From positions 43,330-107,329 of IMG/VR virus record IMGVR_UViG_3300032296_003714: a DNA stretch of 64,000 bases. One strand, written 5' to 3'. The notes beneath the pieces are model-generated. The model was not told the DNA's origin and did no database searches. It saw nothing but the letters and a program-made list of their open reading frames with translations. Shown one piece after another: positions 16,901-24,969 of the stretch. Every line of letters starts with the position of its first letter. The first letter of the stretch is position 1. A program made the position numbers and the translations under genes. The stretch is from a virus.

Positions 16901-19900
16901 ATGGCAACAGTACAAACTAATCAGAAAGTGTTTGTTTCTCCAGGTGTCTATACCTCAGAAACAGATTTGTCTTTTGTGGCTCAGAGTGTGGGTGTAACTA
17001 CACTTGGTTTGGTTGGTGAGACTCTTAAGGGTCCAGCATTCGAACCTATTTTCATAACAAATTACGACGAGTTCCAAGCGTTCTTCGGAGGCTCAGAACC
17101 AACAAAATTTGTGAATACACAAATACCAAAATATGAAGCTTCATATATAGCTAAATCATATTTACAACAATCTAACCAACTTTTCGTAACAAGAGTTTTA
17201 GGTTTATCAGGATACGACGCGGGTCCTTCTTGGACTTTAAAAGTCACGGCTAATGTTGACCCTGGAACAATCGGGCTTGACCCAGCTGTAGGAACTCCGT
17301 GGACAATCAACTTTTCTGGTGTTGCTTCTGCAGATACGGTAACTCTAATAGGTTCTCTCCCTGATGAAATTAATAACTTGTTGAATACTCAGTATAGATT
17401 AAGTGATGGAAGTACTTCATCATTCAATCAAGACTTTAGTAATACACTCGATGCTTTTGCAACAACACCTAGTACAACAGGAACAACCGCAATAGTGTAC
17501 GGTTCTATACCAAGTGCAGATTATGTAAGTCTAACATCTTTTCGTTCAACATTAACAAATGTATTTGGTGTTGATTCACTAAACTTAGATAATAATGATT
17601 TGTCTAGTAGTGACAATTACTCTTGGTTATATTCTAATTTCTCTAACTATAGTGGAAATGATTATTCAGGTTTCTCATTTGACTATATAGTGACAAGTTT
17701 TACAACAGGTGCTTCATCAACATATTCAGGTACCCTATCAGGTAATGTATATACATATTCAGGAAGTGCTTACTCACAATATAATAATTTAGTTATCGCT
17801 ACATTACGTTCTAGAGGTATTTCACTATATGATAGTAATAATCATGGACCACAGTATGAAGTTTCAGGAACAACAGATTTGGAAATGGTTTGTACTGGTT
17901 CTTATTCGGGAGTATCAAGCAATCCATATTCAACATTCTTACTTTCAGGTGTGACAAAAGATGGTGACGATTTCTCATTTGAAACATCATTGTCAAGTGT
18001 TAGTAGTAAGTTCTTACCAAAAGTTTTAGGATATGATAACTTCGGTAAATCAAGAAATGAAGTTCCAGTTTTCGTTGAGGAGATTTATCCTGTAGCTTTA
18101 GATTACCTTTACGACAAAGGTTATATCCGTGGTTTAAGTTGTGATTTAATTGCATTACCTGCAGCTAGTACATATAACGCAGATTCAATAGCTTGGAATC
18201 TTGAAAAATATACGACCCCTACTTCACCTTTTATTGTTTCAGAATTGAGAGGTAATAAAGTTTACAAATTATTCAGATTTATTTCTATATCTGATGGTAC
18301 TTCTGCAAACACTGAAATAAAGGTATCAATAGCAAATATTTCTTTTGCTAACTTATCTTTTGATGTATTAGTAAGAAGTTTCTTTGACACAGACCAAAAC
18401 CCTGTGGTTATCGAGAAATATACAAATTGTACTATGGACCCAGCATCTAATAGTTTCGTAGGTAAGAAAATAGGTTCTTTTGATGGAGAATACCCATTGG
18501 TTTCAAAATATATCATGGTTGAAATGTCCAAAGAAGCTCCTATAGATGCTTTACCTTGTGGATTCTATGGATATGACCAAAGAATTTATGATACAACATC
18601 TAACTTATCACCTGTACCAGTGTATAAAACAAAATACGATTATCCTGGTGAACCAGTGTTTAACCCTCCTTTCGGTATTACCGCTTACGGAGCTAGTGTT
18701 AACGATTCTCCTGGTGATAATGTAAGAAGAACTTATTTAGGATTTTCAACTGTAGTAGGTGTTGATGAATCTTTCTTACAATATAAAGGTAAACAAAACC
18801 CTTCAGCTGCAACATGGGGAGTAGCATATGATTCTGTACCTTGGAATTATCTTACTCAAGGTTTCCATATGGACTCAGGAGCAACTGTTGTATCAATAGG
18901 TTCAGAATACGTGACTAGCGGAACTGCAGCATTCCAATGCGGAAGTGCGGAGTTCAGAGCAGAACCTGATACTCAAGAAAATCCATACTATTATATCTAC
19001 TCAAGAAAATACACAGTATGTTTTGCGGGTGGATTTGACGGATGGGATATCTATAGAGAATATAGGACAAACCAAGATAGATTTAGACTTGGAGCGGCAG
19101 GTTACTTAGCAGGTGCTGCACCATCAACAAGATACCCAACAGCAACTGGTCAAGGTATGTTTAAGAGAATTGTGGTAGCCAAAAATACTCAAGACTTTGC
19201 AAACACTGACTACTACGCTTACCTATTAGGTATTCTATCTTTCTCAAACCCTGAATCTACAAACATCAATGTTTTTGCAACATCAAGTATTGATTATGTA
19301 AACAATGGTAAACTTGTGGAACAGGCGGTTAACATGGTACAGTTCTCAAGAGCGGACTCTGTGTACATCGCAACAACTCCTGACTACCCAATGTATCAGC
19401 CAGATTCAACTGACCCTGAATTGATTATTCAACCTCAAGAGGCGGTAGATAACTTAGATAACACAGGTCTTGATTCAAACTATACAGCTACTTACTATCC
19501 ATGGATTTTGGTTAGGGATACTGTTAACAATACACAATTATATCTTCCACCAACAGGTGAGGTTTGTAGAAACTTGGCTCTTACAGATAACATCGCATTC
19601 CCTTGGTTCGCATCGGCGGGTTACACAAGAGGTCTTGTAAACTCTGTTAAGGCAAGAGTTAAACTAACTCAAGAAGGTAGAGATATTCTTTATCAAGGTA
19701 GAATCAACCCAATCGCAACTTTCTCTGATGTAGGAACTGTAATTTGGGGTAACAAAACTCTACAAGTTGCTGACTCAGCACTTAACAGATTGAATGTTAG
19801 AAGATTACTACTTCAGGCTCGTAAGTTGATTTCAGCGGTAGCAGTTAGATTGTTGTTCGAACAAAACGACCAAATCGTTAGACAACAGTTCTTGGATAGT

Positions 19901-20095
19901 GTTAACCCAATCCTTGATTCAATCAGAAGAGACAGAGGTCTTTATGACTTCAGAGTAACGGTTTCTTCTTCACCTGAAGATTTGGATAGAAACACACTAA
20001 CAGGTAGAATTTATCTAAAACCAACGAAAGCACTTGAATTCATTGAGATTGAGTTCTTGATTACACCAACAGGTGCTTCGTTTGAAAATATCTAA
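16901..20095 (+). CDS. gp18: tail sheath protein (gp18-like)
   Basis: A 1064-residue sheath subunit, well above T4 gp18 (659 residues). The N-terminus FVSPGVYTSETDLSF is the sheath hallmark, followed by GLVGETLKGPAFEPIFI. The C-terminus has NVRRLLLQARKLISAVAVRL, then VTVSSSPEDLDRNTL and GRIYLKPTKALEFIEI, the classic sheath core that locks subunits and contacts the tube. Residues about 100-370 form an inserted Ser/Thr/Tyr/Gly-rich region, probably exposed on the outside. The gene appears more G/C rich in its 3' part than its neighbours, as expected for a highly expressed gene. A strong terminator follows. Confidence 0.95.
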   Translation: MATVQTNQKVFVSPGVYTSETDLSFVAQSVGVTTLGLVGETLKGPAFEPIFITNYDEFQAFFGGSEPTKFVNTQIPKYEASYIAKSYLQQSNQLFVTRVLGLSGYDAGPSWTLKVTANVDPGTIGLDPAVGTPWTINFSGVASADTVTLIGSLPDEINNLLNTQYRLSDGSTSSFNQDFSNTLDAFATTPSTTGTTAIVYGSIPSADYVSLTSFRSTLTNVFGVDSLNLDNNDLSSSDNYSWLYSNFSNYSGNDYSGFSFDYIVTSFTTGASSTYSGTLSGNVYTYSGSAYSQYNNLVIATLRSRGISLYDSNNHGPQYEVSGTTDLEMVCTGSYSGVSSNPYSTFLLSGVTKDGDDFSFETSLSSVSSKFLPKVLGYDNFGKSRNEVPVFVEEIYPVALDYLYDKGYIRGLSCDLIALPAASTYNADSIAWNLEKYTTPTSPFIVSELRGNKVYKLFRFISISDGTSANTEIKVSIANISFANLSFDVLVRSFFDTDQNPVVIEKYTNCTMDPASNSFVGKKIGSFDGEYPLVSKYIMVEMSKEAPIDALPCGFYGYDQRIYDTTSNLSPVPVYKTKYDYPGEPVFNPPFGITAYGASVNDSPGDNVRRTYLGFSTVVGVDESFLQYKGKQNPSAATWGVAYDSVPWNYLTQGFHMDSGATVVSIGSEYVTSGTAAFQCGSAEFRAEPDTQENPYYYIYSRKYTVCFAGGFDGWDIYREYRTNQDRFRLGAAGYLAGAAPSTRYPTATGQGMFKRIVVAKNTQDFANTDYYAYLLGILSFSNPESTNINVFATSSIDYVNNGKLVEQAVNMVQFSRADSVYIATTPDYPMYQPDSTDPELIIQPQEAVDNLDNTGLDSNYTATYYPWILVRDTVNNTQLYLPPTGEVCRNLALTDNIAFPWFASAGYTRGLVNSVKARVKLTQEGRDILYQGRINPIATFSDVGTVIWGNKTLQVADSALNRLNVRRLLLQARKLISAVAVRLLFEQNDQIVRQQFLDSVNPILDSIRRDRGLYDFRVTVSSSPEDLDRNTLTGRIYLKPTKALEFIEIEFLITPTGASFENI

Positions 20096-20114
20096 TAACA
20101 ATTTAGATTATAGT

Positions 20115-20140
20115 AAAACCCCTCCATAGTGAGGGGTTTT
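20115..20140 (+). terminator. intrinsic terminator after sheath gene
   Basis: A perfect 10-bp stem, AAAACCCCTC with GAGGGGTTTT, has a 6-nt loop CATAGT. It is followed by a T-rich tail TATTTTATTT. It sits 20 nt past the sheath stop and just upstream of the next TATTTATA box. Confidence 0.9.
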
Positions 20141-20152
20141 TATTTTATTTAA

Positions 20153-20160
20153 TATTTATA
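20153..20160 (+). promoter_or_regulatory. TATTTATA motif
   Basis: An exact copy of the box, 13 nt after the terminator stem and 4 nt before the ATG at 20165. Confidence 0.55.
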
Positions 20161-20164
20161 AATC

Positions 20165-20542
20165 ATGAGATATATTATTTCTGAATCAAGATTGGAGGGA
20201 GCTCTGGAAAAAGTTTTTAATCAATATATAAATCTTGATGAGTTAAAATACTATCATCCTGTTGAGGAAACAGAAGATGGTGAAGAATACGATGATACAA
20301 ATAGAACTGCATTTTATTTAGGGGAAGACCCTTTGGATGGTGAACAGATTTTATGGTATTATGAGTGTGATTATTTTGATGAAAATGCGGTAGATATAAG
20401 GAGAAACTGTCCATTGTTAAGAATAGAATCAAACATAAAAGATACATTTGACGGTATTTTTGGAGATTTTTGGGTTGAACCATTTAAGAAATGGATTAAC
20501 TATTATTTGGATTTGAATGTCAAAAAAATTGATTATTTATAA
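20165..20542 (+). CDS. unknown acidic small protein, ISES-type N-terminus
   Basis: A 125-residue protein, very acidic in the middle (EETEDGEEYDD). It starts MRYIISESRLEGALEKVF, a short hydrophobic/ISES run followed by an amphipathic helix. That N-terminal style is shared with 15150 and, more loosely, 20562. No enzyme motif is visible. It lies between the sheath and the tube genes. It might be an internal head or tail-assembly factor. Confidence 0.5.
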   Translation: MRYIISESRLEGALEKVFNQYINLDELKYYHPVEETEDGEEYDDTNRTAFYLGEDPLDGEQILWYYECDYFDENAVDIRRNCPLLRIESNIKDTFDGIFGDFWVEPFKKWINYYLDLNVKKIDYL

Positions 20543-20549
20543 GTTTTAA

Positions 20550-20557
20550 TATTTATA
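20550..20557 (+). promoter_or_regulatory. TATTTATA motif
   Basis: An exact copy of the box in the short gap, 4 nt before the ATG at 20562. Confidence 0.5.
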
Positions 20558-20561
20558 TCAT

Positions 20562-21386
20562 ATGGTTTACATTATTAAAGAAGGTTTTAAGGATGAGGCA
20601 ACACCAATAATGAAATATTATGCCTTTGATTGGGATGATAATATTGTTCACATGCCGACAAAGATTATGTTGAAAACTGAAAATGGTGATGAGATTGGTA
20701 TGAGTACGGACGATTTTGCAAAGTACAGACATGATATTGGAAAAAAACCTGTTCAATACAACGGTGAAAAAATTGTTGGTTTTTCGGATAATGCGTTCAG
20801 AAATTTCAAAACTGCGGGAGACAAACAATTTATTATTGATTCAATGAAAGCTAAATTAGGTCCTGCGTTTGATGATTTTAGAGAAGCGATAAACAACGGG
20901 TCAATTTTTGCGATAATCACGGCTAGAGGTCACAACCCTAACACACTAAAACAAGCGATTTATAATTATATCGTTAGTGGTTTCGGCGGGATAGACAAAG
21001 ATGAATTATTAAAAAACTTAAGAAAGTATAGAACTTTTGTGGATGAAGAGGATATGTCAGACAATGAATTGATTAAAAGTTATTTGGAGTTGAACAAATA
21101 TCACCCTGTAACTTTTGGTCAAGGTGGGGCTGAAAATCCTGAAGAATTAAAAGTTATGGCAATGGATGATTTTGTATCTTATATTAAAGGAATGTCCGCA
21201 GTTCTCAATAAGAAGGCGTATATAAAAAAAGATATAGGAAATAAATTTATACCATCTAAACCAACTATAGGGTTTTCAGATGATGACCCTAGAAATGTAG
21301 AAGTAATGAAAAAGCATTTTGAAGATAAACCGGATAAAATGGTAAAGACTTATTCTACTGCAACTGGAACTAAAAAAGAAGTATAA
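20562..21386 (+). CDS. HAD-superfamily phosphatase-like protein
   Basis: A 274-residue protein. After an N-terminal 17-residue extension (MVYIIKEGFKD) it has motif I AFDWDDN (D23, D25), the motif II IITARGHN, and the late GFSDDDPRNVE acidic motif (motif IV). A middle segment forms a probable cap (KSYLELNKYHPVT). The DxD plus TARG combination resembles the polynucleotide kinase-phosphatase and trehalose-phosphatase type HADs. The substrate is unknown, and it may be a 3'-phosphatase or protein phosphatase. It lies between tail genes rather than nucleic-acid genes. Confidence 0.7.
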   Translation: MVYIIKEGFKDEATPIMKYYAFDWDDNIVHMPTKIMLKTENGDEIGMSTDDFAKYRHDIGKKPVQYNGEKIVGFSDNAFRNFKTAGDKQFIIDSMKAKLGPAFDDFREAINNGSIFAIITARGHNPNTLKQAIYNYIVSGFGGIDKDELLKNLRKYRTFVDEEDMSDNELIKSYLELNKYHPVTFGQGGAENPEELKVMAMDDFVSYIKGMSAVLNKKAYIKKDIGNKFIPSKPTIGFSDDDPRNVEVMKKHFEDKPDKMVKTYSTATGTKKEV

Positions 21387-21441
21387 TTAATAATAATTTT
21401 TTGAAAAACGAAAGTAAATAGAAAAATTTTTAAACTGATTA

Positions 21442-21449
21442 TATTTATA
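21442..21449 (+). promoter_or_regulatory. TATTTATA motif
   Basis: An exact copy of the box in the gap before the tube gene, 32 nt before the ATG at 21482. Confidence 0.5.
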
Positions 21450-21481
21450 ACATATAAACAAAGAAATTAAAAAATTATTAT

Positions 21482-21970
21482 ATGGCTGATTTATTAATGA
21501 AAATGCCTCTACCTTATGAACCGAAAAGACAAAATCGTTTCATTTTAAGGTTCCCTAGTACACTAGGTATAAATGAGTGGTTTGTAGAGACATCTAAGAG
21601 ACCTAGTATTAAAATCAAAGAAACTGAAATTCCTTTTTTAAATACATCAACATTCGTTGCGGGCAGATTCAACTGGGATGCAATTCCTGTTACATTCAGA
21701 GACCCAATCGGACCTTCTGCAGCTCAAGCTCTTATGGAGTGGGTTCGTTTACATGCTGAGTCTGTTACAGGTCGTATGGGTTATGCTGCGGGTTACAAAA
21801 AAGACATCGACATTGAAATGTTGGACCCGACAGGTGTGGTAGTTGAAAAGTGGATTCTATACGGAACTTTCTTAACGGGAGTAGACTTTGGTGTATTAAA
21901 CTACGCTCAAGACGGACTTTCAACTATAAGTGCAACACTTAGAATGGATAGATGTGTGTTAGTTTACTAA
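21482..21970 (+). CDS. gp19: tail tube protein (gp19-like)
   Basis: A 162-residue tube subunit, the same size as T4 gp19 (163). The N-terminus PYEPKRQNRFILRFPS and the internal KIKETEIPFLN and FNWDAIPVTFRDPIGPSAAQALMEWVRLH are characteristic of tube proteins. The end CVLVY closes the beta barrel. The gene is preceded by a TATTTATA box and followed by a terminator. The tube assembles in register with the sheath at 16901 and is length-controlled by the tape measure at 22969. Confidence 0.93.
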   Translation: MADLLMKMPLPYEPKRQNRFILRFPSTLGINEWFVETSKRPSIKIKETEIPFLNTSTFVAGRFNWDAIPVTFRDPIGPSAAQALMEWVRLHAESVTGRMGYAAGYKKDIDIEMLDPTGVVVEKWILYGTFLTGVDFGVLNYAQDGLSTISATLRMDRCVLVY

Positions 21971-21973
21971 TAC

Positions 21974-21981
21974 TATTTATA
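21974..21981 (+). promoter_or_regulatory. TATTTATA motif preceding a terminator
   Basis: An exact copy of the box, 3 nt after the tube gene's stop, 63 nt before the chaperone ATG. It is unusual in that a strong hairpin lies between the box and the gene. Confidence 0.45.
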
Positions 21982-22002
21982 AAAAATCAATACTAATTAT
22001 AT

Positions 22003-22042
22003 TTAACCCTAAAGGTAATAAACTTTTAGGGTTAATTTTTTT
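22003..22042 (+). terminator. intrinsic terminator or attenuator before the tail chaperone gene
   Basis: An 11-bp perfect stem, TTAACCCTAAA (22003-22013) with TTTAGGGTTAA (22025-22035), 11-nt loop, followed by seven Ts at 22036-22042. The T tract ends 2 nt before the next ATG, so it would act as terminator of the tube mRNA and possibly as an attenuator or RBS-masking element of the downstream gene. Confidence 0.85.
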
Positions 22043-22044
22043 AT

Positions 22045-22788
22045 ATGGATGAACAATCAAGAATATATGGTCAACAAAATTTGACACTACCACACGATGT
22101 GGTTCCTTTACCATCAGAAGGTGTTTTTTATAAAAACAAGAAAAAATCATTAAAGGTCGGATATTTGACTGCCTCTGACGAAAATATACTTTTGGCTGGT
22201 GGCATGGATATTACAACAAATTTATTAAGAAACAAAATTTACGAACCTGATATTAGGGTTGATGATTTATTGGAAGGTGATGTTGAAGCAATATTAATCT
22301 TCTTGAGAAATACCGCTTTCGGTCCGGAAATGGAGTTAACATTAACAGACCCAAAAACATCCAAAAAGTTTAATGCATCTGTAATGTTAGATTCACTATC
22401 TGTAATTAAAGGGCAAGAGCCATCACCTGATGGAACTTTCACAACCACACTTCCAAAAAGTGAAAGTGTTATTAAATTGAAACCCTTAACGTATGGTGAG
22501 ATTATTGAAATTAACAGAATGGCTGAATCATACCCACAAGGTAGAGTATATCCAAAAGTCACGAATAAATTACAAAAACAAATCGTTGAAATAAATGGTG
22601 TTTCTGATAAAATAGAAATTGCTAAATTTGTGGAACAGATGCCAATTATGGACTCAAAGTTCATTCAAAAATTTATTAATGAAAACGAACCTAAATTGGA
22701 TATGGCTAAATATGTTACAACCCCATCAGGAGAAAAACTACAAGTTAATGTAGGTTTTGGGGTAGACTTTTTTCGCCCTTTCTTCTGA
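22045..22788 (+). CDS. tail assembly chaperone, gp26/T4-type (frame 0 product)
   Basis: A 247-residue protein. It starts MDEQSRIYGQQNL and then shows VPLPSEGVFYKNKKKSLKVGYLTASDENILL, the pattern of the T4 'base plate' gp26-type family. Helical segments ILIFLRNTAFGP and EIIEINRMAESYP follow, and the end is GVDFFRPFF. Such proteins lie just before the tape measure and chaperone its assembly, as G does in lambda. The slip-prone UUUUUUC (22768-22774) near its 3' end may allow a minor fraction of ribosomes to reach the frame of the next feature. Confidence 0.75.
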   Translation: MDEQSRIYGQQNLTLPHDVVPLPSEGVFYKNKKKSLKVGYLTASDENILLAGGMDITTNLLRNKIYEPDIRVDDLLEGDVEAILIFLRNTAFGPEMELTLTDPKTSKKFNASVMLDSLSVIKGQEPSPDGTFTTTLPKSESVIKLKPLTYGEIIEINRMAESYPQGRVYPKVTNKLQKQIVEINGVSDKIEIAKFVEQMPIMDSKFIQKFINENEPKLDMAKYVTTPSGEKLQVNVGFGVDFFRPFF

Positions 22789-22927
22789 GTATAGAAAGGG
22801 GCAAATAGATGAGTTCTATTATCTATCAACTTTATTCCATGTTAGTTGGTCTGATTTTGAAAAAATGCCTCTTTTTGTGAGAAAATATTTGTTAGATAAA
22901 TGGTACGAAGTCAATAAGAAGGACTGA
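22772..22927 (+). CDS. frameshift extension of the tail chaperone (gpGT-like)
   Basis: Frame +1 relative to 22045-22788 is open for 51 codons with TGA at 22925-22927. The previous stop in this frame is at 22762-22764 (TAG), and no ATG, GTG or TTG precedes the conserved-looking part. The only internal ATG is late (22865-22867). Its sequence has FYYLSTLFHVSWSDFEKMPLF, a compact helical segment of the sort seen in tail-chaperone C-termini. Joining by +1 shift at UUU-UUU-C (or -2 on the U run) would give a 293-residue product. No start explains it otherwise. Confidence 0.65.
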   Translation, partial: FALSSEYRKGQIDEFYYLSTLFHVSWSDFEKMPLFVRKYLLDKWYEVNKKD

Positions 22928-22943
22928 ATTTTCAGTCCTTCTT
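22916..22943 (+). terminator. strong hairpin ending the chaperone transcript
   Basis: A perfect 12-bp stem, AAGAAGGACTGA (22916-22927) with TCAGTCCTTCTT (22932-22943), with loop ATTT. It includes the stop codon of the frameshift extension in its left arm and is followed by a TATTTATA box rather than a T run, so termination may be weak. It may also pause ribosomes. Confidence 0.7.
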
Positions 22944-22944
22944 C

Positions 22945-22952
22945 TATTTATA
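22945..22952 (+). promoter_or_regulatory. TATTTATA motif
   Basis: An exact copy directly after the hairpin and 16 nt before the tape measure ATG. Confidence 0.55.
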
Positions 22953-22968
22953 ATATAAATAATTTTTA

Positions 22969-24930
22969 ATGCCAGGAATCTTTGATGATATAGTAAAACT
23001 TTTTGCACCCCTCGGAGAAGTATTACCAACAGGAGCAAGAGTTGGGGAAATATTCAAAACTGTAATTGGCGGTACAGACGAGATAAATTCTAGGTTTACC
23101 CAAGGTAGACAAAGAGTAACTGAATTTAGTGCGGCAATTGGTGATAGTATTCCGATGGTAGAGCGATTGGGTGGTACTGCAAAAGATGCTGTTGGTGTCA
23201 TTGATGATGTTGCAGCTGCGACAAAAAGAAATGTGGTTGCAAGTGCTGAGGAAGTGTCAAAATTATATTCTGTACAACAATTAACAGGAACAGACGCTAA
23301 AAGACTTGTTGAAACATTCCAAAATGTAGGTATTCAGTTTTCACAAATAAGTGACCATGTAGGTGAATCGATAAAATATATACAAAGTGTTGGTGGTAAT
23401 GCTAGAGATATAATGAGGGAAGTTAATGGGTATGTTGAAAAAATTAACCAATATAATTTTCAGGATGGTGTATTAGGTCTTACTAGAATGGCAACACAAG
23501 CACAGCTATTGAAGTTTGATATGGGTAGTACTTTGGGTTTTGCTGAAAAAGTTATGGACCCCGAAGGCGCAATTAAAATGGCATCTGCCTTTCAAAGACT
23601 TGGAGTTGCTGCTGGAGATTTAACTGACCCATTCCAATTGATGTATAAGTCATTAAATGACCCCGAAGGATTACAAAATAGTATTGTCAACATGACAAAA
23701 CAATTTACCTATTTTGATGAGAAGGCAAATGCTTTCAAAATAAATCCGCAGGGTATGTTAATGTTAAGACAAATAGGTACTGAAGCGGGAATAAGTAGTA
23801 CTGAACTATCTAAGATGGCATTAAATGCTGCAGATTTAGATAAAAAAATCTCACAAATATCACCATCTTTCGATTTCGAAAACGAAGAAGACAAACAATA
23901 TATTGCTAATATTGCTAAGATGGGTAAAGGTGGTGAATATGAAATAACTGTTAAAGATGAAAAAACGGGAAAAGATAAGACTATCCTTTTACAAGAAGCA
24001 ACAAATGAACAATTACAAGAATTAATAGATAGGCAAAAGGAAGGTAGAGAAGACCAAACAGTAGAAGATATACAAAAATTACAAATAGATGCTTTGAGTG
24101 CTGTTGTTAATGAATTGAAAGCGACAAGGGATGAATATATTGCAGGTGCTGCATCATCTAGAGAACTTACAAAAGCTCTAAACGGAATGGAACTCAGACT
24201 TTCGGCTTTGAATGCAATACAAGAATTTAAAGAAAAAAAAGGGATTGATAAAACAACAACAACAACTATTAGAGATGAGGTAGATAAAAATGTACCTCTT
24301 GTCATGAAGATGATTACGGACTTTTTTACTCAGGATAAAGAAAAGATGAAAGAAGATTTAAAAGTTCTTATTGAGCAGATAAAAGTTTTTAGTAAAGAAT
24401 CTTTGAAAGAAGTTGCGGAAGGAATTAAAAAGGCTTTGGAAATTTTAAAGGATAAGGCTCAGGGTAAGGCTTCAGGTGGATATGTCTATGGTAAAGGGAC
24501 ACAAACCTCAGATTCAATACCTACTTTATTAAGTAATGGTGAGTTTGTTGTTAACGCAGCGTCAACAGCTGCTTTTGGACCACTATTAGAAACTATCAAC
24601 GAAAACCCTAACTATGATTTGAAACCGTTTGCAAATCAAGGATTGGAGCTCAAAAACACCAACGATATTGCAGCTTCAACCATAACCAACAGAAGTATAA
24701 CGGAACAAATATCCAATTTGAACACATCTACATCTAATACTGAAACAAAAACGAGTAAAATTGAATTTGGAGAAATTTCACCGCTTAAAGTGATTTTTGA
24801 AAAAGGACCAGGATTTTCAGACAGTGATATGGCAATGCTCGAATATAATCTTGGTAAGAGTAATATTACAGAACAACTAACTAAGAGCATATCGGAAAAA
24901 CTAAAGGTTTTACAAGTTAAAGAGGCATAA
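22969..24930 (+). CDS. tail tape measure protein (gp29-like)
   Basis: A 653-residue protein located after the tail chaperone, the invariant position of tape measures. The N-terminal half is helical with repeated heptad-like segments (GGTAKDAVGVIDDVAAAT, VNGYVEKINQY). The middle (LQELIDRQKEG, TRDEYIAGAASSREL) is long alpha helix. The C-terminal region has the typical glycine-rich GGYVYGKGTQTSDSIPT and LLSNGEFVVNAAS motif. T4 gp29 has 590 residues, so the tail should be similar or a little longer, about 100 nm if the usual residue-to-length rule holds. No membrane span is evident. Confidence 0.85.
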   Translation: MPGIFDDIVKLFAPLGEVLPTGARVGEIFKTVIGGTDEINSRFTQGRQRVTEFSAAIGDSIPMVERLGGTAKDAVGVIDDVAAATKRNVVASAEEVSKLYSVQQLTGTDAKRLVETFQNVGIQFSQISDHVGESIKYIQSVGGNARDIMREVNGYVEKINQYNFQDGVLGLTRMATQAQLLKFDMGSTLGFAEKVMDPEGAIKMASAFQRLGVAAGDLTDPFQLMYKSLNDPEGLQNSIVNMTKQFTYFDEKANAFKINPQGMLMLRQIGTEAGISSTELSKMALNAADLDKKISQISPSFDFENEEDKQYIANIAKMGKGGEYEITVKDEKTGKDKTILLQEATNEQLQELIDRQKEGREDQTVEDIQKLQIDALSAVVNELKATRDEYIAGAASSRELTKALNGMELRLSALNAIQEFKEKKGIDKTTTTTIRDEVDKNVPLVMKMITDFFTQDKEKMKEDLKVLIEQIKVFSKESLKEVAEGIKKALEILKDKAQGKASGGYVYGKGTQTSDSIPTLLSNGEFVVNAASTAAFGPLLETINENPNYDLKPFANQGLELKNTNDIAASTITNRSITEQISNLNTSTSNTETKTSKIEFGEISPLKVIFEKGPGFSDSDMAMLEYNLGKSNITEQLTKSISEKLKVLQVKEA

Positions 24931-24948
24931 TAAAAAATGTTAGTTAGC

Positions 24949-24956
24949 TATTTATT
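24949..24956 (+). promoter_or_regulatory. TATTTATA-type motif (variant TATTTATT)
   Basis: The box is 13 nt before the ATG of the 1656-residue gene at 24970. Confidence 0.45.
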
Positions 24957-24969
24957 ATAAAATAATTAA

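Noticed and set aside
22811-22879. ATG at 22811 with a 22-codon frame after the chaperone gene
   Set aside because: It is short and in a different frame from the plausible extension; its sequence has no protein-like pattern.
23709-24305. A 198-codon minus-strand frame within the tape measure gene
   Set aside because: Composition is low-complexity Ser/Leu, there is no upstream signal, and the plus-strand gene fits a known family.
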